Assembly (NCBI GenBank): GCA_002473165.1
Contig: DKSD01000085.1
Location: forward strand, 1-14,996
Length of the DNA: 14,996 nt
Direction: 5' to 3'
Source of the DNA: Succinatimonas sp. UBA7265
Lineage (GTDB): Bacteria > Pseudomonadota > Gammaproteobacteria > Enterobacterales > Succinivibrionaceae
Under the pieces are notes generated by a model. It made no database searches, was not told the origin of the DNA, and worked only from the letters and a program-made list of their open reading frames with translations. This document shows positions 1-6,699 of this stretch, piece by piece. The translations under genes were made by a program, and so were the position numbers. The number at the start of each line of letters is the position of its first letter. Within the stretch, counting starts at the first letter, position 1.

Positions 1-214
1 CACCACTTCTACGCGCGCGATCCAAAAAATCCCGGTAATTCTCAATTTCCTCATAGATCTTCGCGCTTTTGCCAGCGCATGCAGAGGGCATGATCCGATC
101 GATCAGGATGCTTTTGGCATCGCCAACGGTCAGCGGGTTGCCTTCGATGGCGGTGCTGTGGTGTGCCATGAAAACATTCAAATCATAAAAATAATCTGAG
201 ATCACACTTACCAT
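1..214 (-). CDS. Fic domain protein, N-terminal part (3' end outside window)
   Basis: About 71 codons are visible before the gene leaves the window. The frame is open from an upstream stop at 263-265. I chose the ATG at 212-214, which has a G-rich stretch about 12 nt upstream; a second in-frame ATG lies at 167-169. Residues 20-26 read STAIEGN. This contains the SxxxEG inhibitory-helix motif that in many Fic proteins blocks ATP in the active site, and it is followed by NPLTVGDA, the usual Fic N-terminal context. Fic enzymes mostly transfer AMP to target proteins. The catalytic HxFx(D/E)GNGR loop would lie beyond the left edge, so activity cannot be judged. With the inhibitory motif upstream of the catalytic core in the same chain, it would be a self-inhibited (class II-like) enzyme. 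Assignment rests on this short motif region only. Confidence 0.7.
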   Translation of the reverse strand, partial: MVSVISDYFYDLNVFMAHHSTAIEGNPLTVGDAKSILIDRIMPSACAGKSAKIYEEIENYRDFLDRARRSG

Positions 215-315
215 AAGTTTTATACACCCCTGTCTGAAAGCGTATCCAGCTTTAAAAGGACTTCACTAATCAAAGGCGCTTTGAAGCCAGTTGCAGGTTT
301 CAGCTCCGGCTCAGT

Positions 316-337
316 CCTTTTTGCGCTCCGCAAAAGG
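316..337. repeat. Short inverted repeat (TTTTGCG-ctc-CGCAAAA)
   Basis: Seven-bp perfect arms at 319-325 and 329-335 have a 3-nt loop. The stem is extended by CC/GG outside a bulged T. No T-run follows on either strand at the expected place, so a terminator role is not supported. It lies in the spacer upstream of both flanking genes. Confidence 0.4.
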
Positions 338-517
338 GCGCAATAGCGGCTTCATTCATCTTCTCATATTTTTTCTTGGAATAACAGCAAAAAGAACTTA
401 GAGCAGGGCTGTTGCCATATCGAGTTCTGTTGAGCATCCAAGACATCATCACTATGTATCGCCAATGATGACAGCCATTGCAAAAACTCGCGAGATGTCT
501 CCAAGAAAAATAGAATT

Positions 518-547
518 TTGCGACGCAGATAAAAATTAGCGCATAAA
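518..547 (+). promoter_or_regulatory. Candidate promoter for the 590-1588 operon
   Basis: TTGCGA (518-523) and CATAAA (542-547) are separated by 18 bp, a plausible but imperfect sigma-70 pair. It would start transcription near 554, about 35 nt before the ATG at 590. Confidence 0.35.
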
Positions 548-589
548 TTGCATCCTAAAATAGAGCCGTTAGCCACTCGAGGTAAAAAT

Positions 590-901
590 ATGAAAACTTT
601 TCTTACTTCTTTGATCATTGCGTCTCTGGCGCTCTTTTCAGGCCAGGCTTACGCGAACAGCGTCTCAGAGCAGGCGTTAAAACCCTGCATCGAGAAACTG
701 GCGGCGGCGATGAAGAGCGGCGATCAAAATGCTGCTCCGACGGAAGATGAGTTTGAGAAATGCTACACGGATGCGCTGGCTGCTGATCCCAAATCGGCCA
801 AGGACAAACACAATTTCATGATGGCTTCGATCGGCGTCGCGGCCGGAATACTTTTCTTTACAGAAAATGTTAATGACAGTTTCAAAGATCTGGATAAATA
901 A
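590..901 (+). CDS. Small secreted protein of unknown function
   Basis: The product is 103 aa. An ATG at 590 is preferred over an in-frame ATG at 548 because it is preceded by GAGG at normal spacing and because the protein then begins with a clean Sec signal peptide. That peptide has MK, a hydrophobic core over residues 4-16, and an AYA cleavage motif ending near residue 21. The mature part is about 80 aa, has two cysteines (CIEK and KCYT contexts) that could form a disulfide in the periplasm, and ends in a short hydrophobic helix (ASIGVAAGILFF) before a polar tail. I recognise no family. The next gene starts 9 nt after its stop and has its own Shine-Dalgarno, so the two are probably one operon acting in the envelope. 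Confidence 0.75.
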   Translation: MKTFLTSLIIASLALFSGQAYANSVSEQALKPCIEKLAAAMKSGDQNAAPTEDEFEKCYTDALAADPKSAKDKHNFMMASIGVAAGILFFTENVNDSFKDLDK

Positions 902-910
902 GGTGGAAAT

Positions 911-1588
911 ATGAACAAGAAACTATTTATTCTTCCGATAGTTGCCTGCTTAGCGGTCGGGATCTCAGGCTGCAAGATCGAGGTGGAGAAGCAAGTGTCC
1001 TTAAAGCAGCTGCTTAACAACGAGCCGGCCTCGGAGATCGGCTACTTAAACGTTGAAGTCGCCGGATGCCATGATTACGAGGATTCAAGGAAGCCCTCGG
1101 ATTCTTTGGTCGAGGCTCAGGAGAAGATCCCGCAGATCTTTCCGAACGCCAAGTTCAAAGAGTGCTACACCAAGAAGATGGATTCTTTTGCCAGCTTTGA
1201 AATCCCGGTGTTTGTGGGCAAGTACGAGCAGGGCAAGACGAAGACCGACGACATCAACGTGCTCTCCGACGATGACGATCTTAAAGTCGCAACATCGGCC
1301 AATACCGCCAAGGCGATCGCCAAACAGGCAAAATATGACAGTTCGCTGGAGCTCGGTGTTTATATCGAGGTGGTAAACGATCTCGACAAAGACGTGACGC
1401 TGGATTTGAGCAGTGTCTATGTCAACGGCAAGACGCCGGTTCCGGTTCCTGACGGAAACATGAAGCTTGAAAAGGGCAAGAGCGTTCAGCTCAAATTGTC
1501 AAATGTTTCAGCGGATTCTTTGTGGAATACCATTTCCAAAGACGGATCGGGACTGGTGAAGTTCGCCTCGATTGAGGATGACGACTAA
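911..1588 (+). CDS. Predicted lipoprotein of unknown function
   Basis: The product is 225 aa, and AGGTGG lies just upstream of the ATG. The N-terminus is a lipoprotein signal: MNKK, a hydrophobic stretch, then ISGC as lipobox with Cys21 as the lipidated residue. The next residue is Lys, so outer-membrane sorting is likely under the E. coli rule. The mature protein has further cysteines (AGCHDYED and KECYTKK contexts) and an acidic middle (a run of D near residue 117). Its C-terminal half looks beta-rich (LGVYIEVVNDLDKD, VTLDLSSVYVNGK) and it ends in an acidic tail EDDD. The pattern recalls small prophage-associated lipoproteins annotated only as domains of unknown function, but I cannot confirm that. 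It forms an operon with the secreted protein upstream, which suggests a joint envelope role. Confidence 0.75.
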   Translation: MNKKLFILPIVACLAVGISGCKIEVEKQVSLKQLLNNEPASEIGYLNVEVAGCHDYEDSRKPSDSLVEAQEKIPQIFPNAKFKECYTKKMDSFASFEIPVFVGKYEQGKTKTDDINVLSDDDDLKVATSANTAKAIAKQAKYDSSLELGVYIEVVNDLDKDVTLDLSSVYVNGKTPVPVPDGNMKLEKGKSVQLKLSNVSADSLWNTISKDGSGLVKFASIEDDD

Positions 1589-1604
1589 TCAGGCCCTGCT
1601 GAAA

Positions 1605-1650
1605 TTCGCTCACCAAAGCAGCGCTGTAAAGGCGCAGCTTTGGGAGCGAA
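1605..1650. repeat. Large hairpin directly after the lipoprotein operon
   Basis: An 18-bp stem is built in three blocks: 1605-1611 with 1644-1650, 1613-1619 with 1637-1643, and 1621-1624 with 1632-1635. It has one bulged A (1612), one A/A mismatch (1620/1636) and a 7-nt loop. It starts 17 nt after the stop at 1588. No T-run follows, so if it ends transcription it is not a textbook intrinsic terminator. It may instead protect the 3' end of the mRNA or belong to a structured RNA together with the hairpins downstream. Confidence 0.6.
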
Positions 1651-1779
1651 CGGGCGAAAAGCATCAAGCGGCTCTGCCTGTGCAATTCAGCGCATGGCAG
1701 CGGTATGAAAAACTGGCTCTGCAGCCAATCTTCTAACGTTCCAAGTGCACTGACCATAGCCAGGCGGACAAGCCGCTAT

Positions 1780-1807
1780 TTGCCAGTATATTGGCAATTA
1801 ATTTTTT
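1780..1807 (+). terminator. Weak intrinsic terminator candidate
   Basis: A 6-bp stem TTGCCA/TGGCAA (1780-1785 with 1792-1797) and a 6-nt loop are followed by TTAA and six T. The stem is short and not GC-rich, so termination would be partial at best. Confidence 0.3.
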
Positions 1808-2091
1808 CCTTGCAGCCCGGCATATGCTCAGACCATGGCTGTGTTCCAGCGGCTTGCTGCACGACACTGAATCCAGTGTTAGCGCGGTTCAATACTGCTC
1901 TGATGAAATCAGAGAACTATCAGACAAGGATCGCAGCAGTCCTGCTTGCGTTCGTTTTGTGCGTTTACGCCATCTTTAAGAGCCTTAGGCAGATCATTCA
2001 GAGCTCTTTTCCTTCTTGTGAAAATTTATTGTCTATGATTAAGTGAGTGATGAGTAATTGCGGCAGTGTGCCGCGTTTACCGGAGGCGCAG

Positions 2092-3195
2092 ATGAAGATC
2101 AGAGATATTTTCAGGAAATCCCTTGAAGGTCCATATGACCGCTGCATGTACAAATTTTTCCTGAAATACTTTCATGCTGACGGTCATCAGTGGACTGATG
2201 AAGAGATAGAAGACTGGTCTTGGCGTCTGGCGGAGGCCACTGACTATACAGAGTATCTCCGGCGGCTCGAAGAGGGCGGGCATCCTCAGGAAAAGGATCT
2301 GGCTGTATTTGCCTGTGCAGAGGCTAACAAGCAGTATGCTGCGCTAAATCAGGAACGCCTGGCATTTCGTGCCTGTCTGATGAGACTGTTAAACGACGGC
2401 GTCAGCGAAATCTCCGAGGAGCAGGGGCAAAGACTCGTGCGCGCCTCATGGCAGTTTGATAAAAACAGGTGTCCTGACATGATCGCGGCCTCGGCTGCAT
2501 GCGAAAAGGTGATCGAAGAGTGCCGGAACGCAAAAAACTCAGCACCCCGGCCAGTTCACAAATCTGAAGCCGAACGCTTGCATGCGCAAAGCCGCAAGCG
2601 GCTTTTTTGTAAGCTGTGGAGGCTCAGGCCGGTATGTTACGGTGAGCGTTCAGAACAGCTGAATTTCTCTCTGAGTCCGCATTATGCCGAGTGTGTGAGC
2701 GAGAATGGGGATCGCACCAAACTGGCTCAGCTGACGTTCTGCCATGAGACGGTGCTGTACTATCTGGGGCGTATTGCCAAGCAGATCTTCTGCGGCGAAC
2801 CCAGTGATCGCACTGAAGCGCTGGCGCTTAGGACTATGGCCGGCTTTGCCGCACGGTTCTGTCAGGGCAAAGATCTCTCGCCGCAAGAGGTCGGTGCCCT
2901 GCTCTTCGGCGTAACCGATTATGTTCACGACCGTGATATTGGCGTGGAAGAACTCATGAACCGGCTTTACTGCGGTCTTCCTCAGTCGCGGCCGCTGTTC
3001 ACGGACTTTTTTGAGGAAGTCAGCTCATCCGTTGCATTCATGTTGCAAGGGCAGTTTTGGCTGGCGTTGAAGTTTGTTGAAAGAAAACGGGTCGTTTACG
3101 ATGCGGCACGGGGGTTCGAATTTTTTGCGGATCTCGACAAATCGGCACTGGAACGCCCAGAGCTGGCGCTGCTTTTGCGAGGTAAGGATTATTAG
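2092..3195 (+). CDS. Hypothetical protein, 367 aa, with a decayed paralogue nearby
   Basis: The start is ATG 2092 because GGAGG sits 5 nt upstream. An in-frame GTG/ATG at 2047/2050 would add 15 residues but lacks such a site. No signal peptide or membrane segment is visible, so the protein is probably cytosolic. It is largely helical by composition and rich in charged and aromatic residues (WTDEEIEDWSW near residue 35). About ten cysteines are scattered without a spaced zinc motif I recognise. A central block (about residues 208-258, including FCGEPSDRTEALALRT) is preserved in a degenerate second copy at 4723-4915, so this block was once under selection in two genes. I recognise no family and offer no function. 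Confidence 0.7.
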   Translation: MKIRDIFRKSLEGPYDRCMYKFFLKYFHADGHQWTDEEIEDWSWRLAEATDYTEYLRRLEEGGHPQEKDLAVFACAEANKQYAALNQERLAFRACLMRLLNDGVSEISEEQGQRLVRASWQFDKNRCPDMIAASAACEKVIEECRNAKNSAPRPVHKSEAERLHAQSRKRLFCKLWRLRPVCYGERSEQLNFSLSPHYAECVSENGDRTKLAQLTFCHETVLYYLGRIAKQIFCGEPSDRTEALALRTMAGFAARFCQGKDLSPQEVGALLFGVTDYVHDRDIGVEELMNRLYCGLPQSRPLFTDFFEEVSSSVAFMLQGQFWLALKFVERKRVVYDAARGFEFFADLDKSALERPELALLLRGKDY

Positions 3196-3196
3196 C

Positions 3197-3218
3197 GCCC
3201 TCGGATAACTGGGCTTTT
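3197..3218 (+). terminator. Weak terminator candidate after the 367-aa gene
   Basis: GCCC (3197-3200) and GGGC (3211-3214) form a short stem followed by TTTT. A second inverted repeat (CGGCTG ... CAGCCG, about 3219-3260) lies just beyond, between the two convergent genes. Both are weak. Confidence 0.3.
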
Positions 3219-3253
3219 CGGCTGCTGAGGCCGACGGGCAAAGTTATGCCTGC

Positions 3254-4643
3254 TCAGCCGATCTTCAAGAGATCCTCAAGCGAGACGAGCAAGAGATCAG
3301 CCTGGCGCAGCTCACGGAGTTGTTTTGCAAAACCGGCGCGCGAGAACAGTGCGTAACGGATCTTTCTGCCTCCGGCAATGAGCCAGGTGCGATCTTCAAG
3401 CCGGCGCAGCGCTGACATATCCGCAGGCTTCTTCTCCCAAAAGCACATGGCCGCCAGCAGGTGCTTTTCATCCAGGCGACGAGATCGATCTGTTCTTTCT
3501 GTTTCGTGGCTGGATTTACGCCGCGCCACAAGCCGTAATCGGTGTAAGCGGCGCCATGCTCGCAGCATGCGATCTCAGATTTCAGGTAATCTGCGCAGAT
3601 GCGCGCGAACCTGCTTTCAAACCACTTATCAAGATACGGGGCGATCCGCTCGTCGTAAGCACGCTGCGCTTCGCCTCCGGCGATCAGGTTCATGCACTCA
3701 GGTATAAAGCGAAACCAGAAAGAGAACAGCCCGTCGGCGATCGCCCACGGGCCGCGGCGGATCCGCTCTGGGGCGATCAGCTTTTCCTGGCAGATGATCC
3801 CGAGATCTTTAAGCCTGCTAAGATAAAACCCCAGTTTCGTCGGAACCGTTCCGGCTTCCTCGGCGATCTCAGTAAGCCTGCAGGCGCCGCCTGCGATCGC
3901 GCAGAGGATCGCGTTGTAACAGCCGATATCGCGCAATGAGCGCCTCAGAAGATTTTCTGGCTCCTCCAAAAGATGCGCACCGGGCAACAGGAACTCACCG
4001 ATGATTGCCTCGTGCAGCGAAGGATGTCTTGCGAAGAGCTCAAGGTATTTGGGGATCCCGCCGCAGATCGCAAAGCTTAAAAGCCGCTCTTCAAGCGGCC
4101 ATGATCGGAAAAGCGCACACCATCGCCATAAGGCAGCGGACTGAGCGTGATCTTTAGGGCCTCACTGCCTGAAAGCATGTCACCGGGCGGCTGCCTGTGT
4201 ATGAGGCTTGCGCGAGAGCCGCCGAGGATCAGATAAAGCTGCGAGTGCCTGAAGGCGCCGCCAATCAGCTGCTGCTAAAGCGCGTGGAGCGCCGGGCAGC
4301 TTTTGGCAAGAACCGGGTAATCGTCGATTGCGAGCACCAGGCGCTCGGTTTTGGCAAGCTCCGCGACCCAGGAAAAGAGCCCTTCAAAGCCTGAGATCGC
4401 TCCAAGGTATTTGGTCTGCTCATCAGGCAGCTGATCTTTGAAGGCCTGCGTGAACTGTGCAAACTGCAGGGGTTCGCTGAACTCCGCGGCAGAGAAATAC
4501 ACGCCGCGCCTGTCACGCAGAAACTCGCACAGCAGCATCGTTTTGCCGCTGCGGGGGCGGCCTGAGATAACGGCGAGCTGAAACCCCGGCTGCGCGTAAA
4601 GACGCTCGAGTTTGTTTAACTCCCGTACTCTTCCTATGATCAC
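3254..4643 (-). pseudogene. Broken ATPase gene of the COG1672 / DUF234 type
   Basis: The three minus-strand frames join into one protein of roughly 460 residues. Frame one runs from about 4643 (GTG with AGAGGA upstream; GTG-ATC-ATA-GGA matches the family start xIGR) and shows the P-loop GRPRSGKT and a Walker B-like LVLAIDD. A TAG at 4275-4277 follows. The same frame then continues with LILGGSR, expected downstream in this family, until a run of A at 4109-4112, where loss of one base shifts the frame. Frame two gives ICGGIPKYLELFA, a winged-helix-like stretch and the DUF234 signatures FSFWFRFI and EQIDLVAW. A second single-base loss near 3472-3473 moves the remainder (DEKHLLAAMCFWEKK ... LEDLLKIG) to frame three. 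Intact members are ATPases often found as stand-alone genes of poorly known role. Three separate lesions argue for true decay over sequencing error. Confidence 0.85.
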
Positions 4644-4722
4644 CGCAATCCTCTGACTGTGCCCTAAAATTATTAAAGTCATGGCTATTATAGTCGTGAC
4701 TCTAAAATTGTGAGACAGAAGA

Positions 4723-4915
4723 TATGAGCGTGAGCAGAAAACCGGTACGCGTGAAAGTTAGCAATGGTGGTGAGCTAACATTCTTCCGTGAGATCGTGTC
4801 GGCCTGTTTTATCTGGTGCGGCTTGTCAGCAGGAGGTTCTGCGGCAAACCACGCGATCGCGCGGATGCGCTTGCGATTAGGACTGTGTCCAGATTTACGG
4901 CGGTTCTCAGGGAAA
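4723..4915 (+). pseudogene. Degenerate fragment of a second copy of the 367-aa gene
   Basis: Read in the frame of TAT at 4723, this stretch gives FYLVRLVSRRFCGKPRDR, then ADALAIRTVSRFTAVLR. These line up with YYLGRIAKQIFCGEPSDR and TEALALRTMAGFAARFC of the intact gene at 2092-3195. The alignment extends upstream, but with in-frame stops at 4759, 4771 and 4789. The DNA is recognisably related too. It is therefore an internal piece (about residues 208-258) of a paralogue that has lost its start and end. A 79-codon open frame over the same bases (4724-4963) is in a different frame and is not the ancestral one. Confidence 0.75.
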
Positions 4916-5153
4916 AAAACCGTTGCCACATGCTCACGCAAGCTTAATGGGGACTCCAAGTGAGACGAACTATAGCGCAGTGCAGAACAGGTCACTGAGA
5001 TGTTGTGAAAAATTGGCTTTAGTTCATGACGTTGTTGATGGTCATGAACAGACAGAAGTGGAAAAAACGGCAAGAAATCAAGTAGATTATCAGTAGCACT
5101 CTAACTTTAGTATGTCAGATTATAGTGCATTTTGCTAATAACCATTTAAATTG
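4916..5153. other. Gap with no supported gene
   Basis: No complete gene is visible. One plus frame around 5012-5095 reads ALVHDVVDGHEQTEVEK and may be a further scrap of the decayed paralogue (compare DYVHDRDIGVEE in the intact gene), but the match is too short to claim. The base composition turns clearly AT-rich from about 5090, announcing the toxin-antitoxin segment. Confidence 0.4.
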
Positions 5154-5594
5154 TTACCTGTGAAAAGATTTAACTAAAGTTTTTGAAAAAATTAGAGTAG
5201 GAGTAATGGCAACAGCTTTAATACCGTTTGCTAAAATTTCATTTGAAATTTCATGATTAGTTGATTTTAAAGTTAAATCAGCTAATTTTAGATTTGCCGC
5301 TTGGCTATCTGGCAATAGAAATCCATTCTGAAATAAAAATAAACCACAAGTTGCTAGGGCAGTCCTCTTATTGCCATTGGGAAAAATATGTCCAACGGTA
5401 ACAGAATTTAAATAAGCAGCTGATAAAATAAAAATATCTTTGAGCCCAACATAAAAATATTGATTTTTAACTCGGTAAACAAGTGCCTCTGCTTTAGAAA
5501 TATGCTCTGGATCTAAAGAAATTGGATCATTTTGTATTTTGAAATTAATTTTAGCAATAGTGCTGCCATTAATCCATTTAATTTCATTGTTCAT
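5154..5594 (-). CDS. doc: Doc-family (Fic-fold) toxin
   Basis: The product is 146 aa from ATG 5592-5594. A TTG at 5609 in the same frame would overlap the antitoxin gene and is less likely. Residues 69-80 read HIFPNGNKRTAL, the Fic/Doc active-site loop with His69 and the GNKR form typical of death-on-curing proteins (Lys where Fic AMP-transferases have Gly). Phage P1 Doc phosphorylates and inactivates EF-Tu with this loop, so translation arrest is the expected effect; that is family knowledge and was not seen here. The size is close to the usual 120-150 aa. It begins 1 nt after the stop of a 49-aa gene, as expected for an antitoxin-toxin operon. At roughly one third G+C it differs sharply from its neighbours, indicating horizontal gain. 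Confidence 0.88.
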   Translation of the reverse strand: MNNEIKWINGSTIAKINFKIQNDPISLDPEHISKAEALVYRVKNQYFYVGLKDIFILSAAYLNSVTVGHIFPNGNKRTALATCGLFLFQNGFLLPDSQAANLKLADLTLKSTNHEISNEILANGIKAVAITPTLIFSKTLVKSFHR

Positions 5595-5595
5595 A

Positions 5596-5745
5596 CTATT
5601 TATCCGCAAGATAGTCTAAAGCCGGTTTTAGTTGTTTTAGTAAAATATCGATTTCTTCTTCTTCAAAATCCTTGTCTTTTTTATTTTCTGATTTGATTAA
5701 TTTCTCTTTTTCTTTTTGATACTTTATATATTCATCTAATGTCAT
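5596..5745 (-). CDS. Small antitoxin candidate paired with the Doc toxin
   Basis: The product is 49 aa from an ATG preceded by an ideal GGAG-AAAAA spacing, which makes it a strongly translated gene despite its size. It is highly charged: it begins MTLDEYIKYQKEKEK, has a run of four Glu near residues 28-31, and ends with an amphipathic helix (ILLKQLKPALDYLAD). It lies directly upstream of the toxin with 1 nt between stop and start, suggesting coupled translation. Classical Phd antitoxins are about 70 aa with a DNA-binding N-terminal fold. This one is shorter and shows no such fold, so it may be only the toxin-binding part. Its function is inferred from position and size. Confidence 0.75.
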   Translation of the reverse strand: MTLDEYIKYQKEKEKLIKSENKKDKDFEEEEIDILLKQLKPALDYLADK

Positions 5746-5812
5746 TTTTTCTCCATAGCTAGATGCTTTAGTAAATTATTACGCTACTCATTAAAAATTC
5801 TAATGCTATTGT

Positions 5813-5818
5813 ATTATA
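5813..5818 (-). promoter_or_regulatory. -10 box of the toxin-antitoxin operon
   Basis: A perfect TATAAT occurs on minus, about 68 nt before the antitoxin ATG. At the -35 distance there is only an A-rich hexamer. Transcription would start near 5806, leaving a 5' leader of about 60 nt. Confidence 0.45.
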
Positions 5819-5877
5819 ACCCAGTATGTGTAGACTTTTTTTATTGAGAGGCACCATTGAATTAGTCCATTGCCATA

Positions 5878-5897
5878 ACGGGAGCCGCGGCTCCCGT
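5878..5897. terminator. Perfect 20-bp palindrome, probable terminator stem
   Basis: Ten-bp arms (ACGGGAGCCG and its complement) meet with no spacer, so the real stem is 8 bp with a 4-nt loop. It begins 28 nt past the stop of the minus-strand lipoprotein at 5926 and lies at the border between GC-rich and AT-rich DNA. A T-run is missing on both sides, so efficiency is uncertain. Confidence 0.5.
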
Positions 5898-5925
5898 CAT
5901 TACCCTTATCAGACTGGCTTAGCGG

Positions 5926-6576
5926 TCATTTGAAGAAGCTGAAGAGCTTCCACTCCTTCTCGCCGTCCTTGAGCACCACCGTGTCCTTGGTCTGTCCTTT
6001 TAGCAAAGCCTGATCGGAATGCACGTAGAGCGCTCCTATGTATGAATAGCGGTCATTTAACAGTTCATCGATCCACTCCGGGGTAGGGGGAGAGACTCGC
6101 TCGACTGTGTAGGTGACTTCAACGCCTTGCTCATCGCCCTGCCTGCCAAGTTCTTTCGAGCTGAGAATTTTGGTGGCTCTGATCGCGCCCAGGCAGAATG
6201 ACGCAGTGCCCTGATCATCAAGATAAGGCTTCAGCTTTTCAGTCGGAGTCACGATGTAGGTGATGCCTTCGAATTTTTCTTTGGGCATCTGTTTTTCAAT
6301 ATGAACCAGGCCGTGTTTTTCTAAAACTTCGGCAAGTTTGGCCTGTACGGTTTTCTCTCCCATATCGACCGGGAATTTATCGCTCTTGGCCCGGGCGCCG
6401 GGCATGAAGTCGCTCGGTGAAATGCTCTTGTCATGAAGATCAACGCCGATCACGCATTGGTTGTCATAGTACTTGTTAAGCGCTTTGAGGTATTCCTCTG
6501 AATGATCGCCGCAGCCTGCGGTCACGATCACTGGTAAAAGCGCGCTTAAAGCGATCAGAGTTTTGAAGGTTTTCAT
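5926..6576 (-). CDS. Predicted lipoprotein of unknown function
   Basis: The product is 216 aa. AGGAG lies 6 nt before the ATG. The signal sequence has MKTFK, a hydrophobic segment, and VTAGC with the lipidated Cys at residue 22. Gly-Asp-His follows, which does not suggest inner-membrane retention. The mature protein has two further cysteines (DNQCVIG, ASFCLGA) that could form a disulfide. It contains a YIVTPTEKLKPYLD segment and finishes with a beta-strand-like KEWKLFSFFK. The arrangement, with a C-terminal strand after a short VVLKDGEKEW stretch, recalls small secreted NTF2-like or cystatin-like lipoproteins, but I do not recognise the family. It stands alone between the toxin-antitoxin pair and clpP; its promoter should lie in the AT-rich 6577-6650 region. 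Confidence 0.78.
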   Translation of the reverse strand: MKTFKTLIALSALLPVIVTAGCGDHSEEYLKALNKYYDNQCVIGVDLHDKSISPSDFMPGARAKSDKFPVDMGEKTVQAKLAEVLEKHGLVHIEKQMPKEKFEGITYIVTPTEKLKPYLDDQGTASFCLGAIRATKILSSKELGRQGDEQGVEVTYTVERVSPPTPEWIDELLNDRYSYIGALYVHSDQALLKGQTKDTVVLKDGEKEWKLFSFFK

Positions 6577-6699
6577 ATTTAGCTCCTGCTAATACAAAGT
6601 AAAAATAATTTGTAAAATAAAAGGTTAATCGTGGTTTTGTGAGCGCCGTACGAGGCGGACTGCTCTCAGTAAAATCTGTGAATTTCGCAGCTCCTTGCC

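Larger units (their letters stand above)
215..589. other. Intergenic region between divergent fic and the 590 gene
   Basis: No convincing gene lies here on either strand; the open frames are short and have no ribosome binding site or recognisable product. It holds a short hairpin (about 316-337), a weaker CAAAG-gcg-CTTTG hairpin near 274-286, and a candidate promoter for the plus-strand operon at 518-547. Confidence 0.5.
1589..2091 (+). other. Gene-free stretch rich in hairpins, with a possible decayed ORF
   Basis: I see no gene I can support. Six compact hairpins follow one another: 1605-1650, 1674-1700 (10 bp with one bulge), 1780-1797, 1864-1879 (ACACTG/CAGTGT), 1898-1914 (CTCTGAT/ATCAGAG) and 1932-1950 (8 bp with one bulge). 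One plus-strand frame, from an ATG at 1578 overlapping the lipoprotein stop, stays open to 1979 except for a TAA at 1734. The first 52 codons look somewhat coding-like, but there is no properly spaced ribosome binding site. The longer frame at 1705-2046 also lacks one. This may be an old gene remnant, a structured leader of the 2092 gene, or both. Confidence 0.4.

Noticed and set aside
364..618. 84-codon minus frame upstream of the 590 gene
   Set aside because: No recognisable product or Shine-Dalgarno, and it overlaps the start of the well-supported secreted protein.
1578..1736. 52-codon plus frame overlapping the lipoprotein stop
   Set aside because: GAGG abuts the ATG with no spacing. It contains the whole 18-bp hairpin and is followed by more open frame after the stop, so it is kept only as a possible remnant in the region note.
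1705..2046. 113-codon plus frame before the 367-aa gene
   Set aside because: No ribosome binding site, and the composition is not protein-like. It crosses several hairpins.
4724..4963. 79-codon plus frame
   Set aside because: It overlaps the paralogue remnant in a different frame from the ancestral one. It has no ribosome binding site, and the homology is in the other frame.
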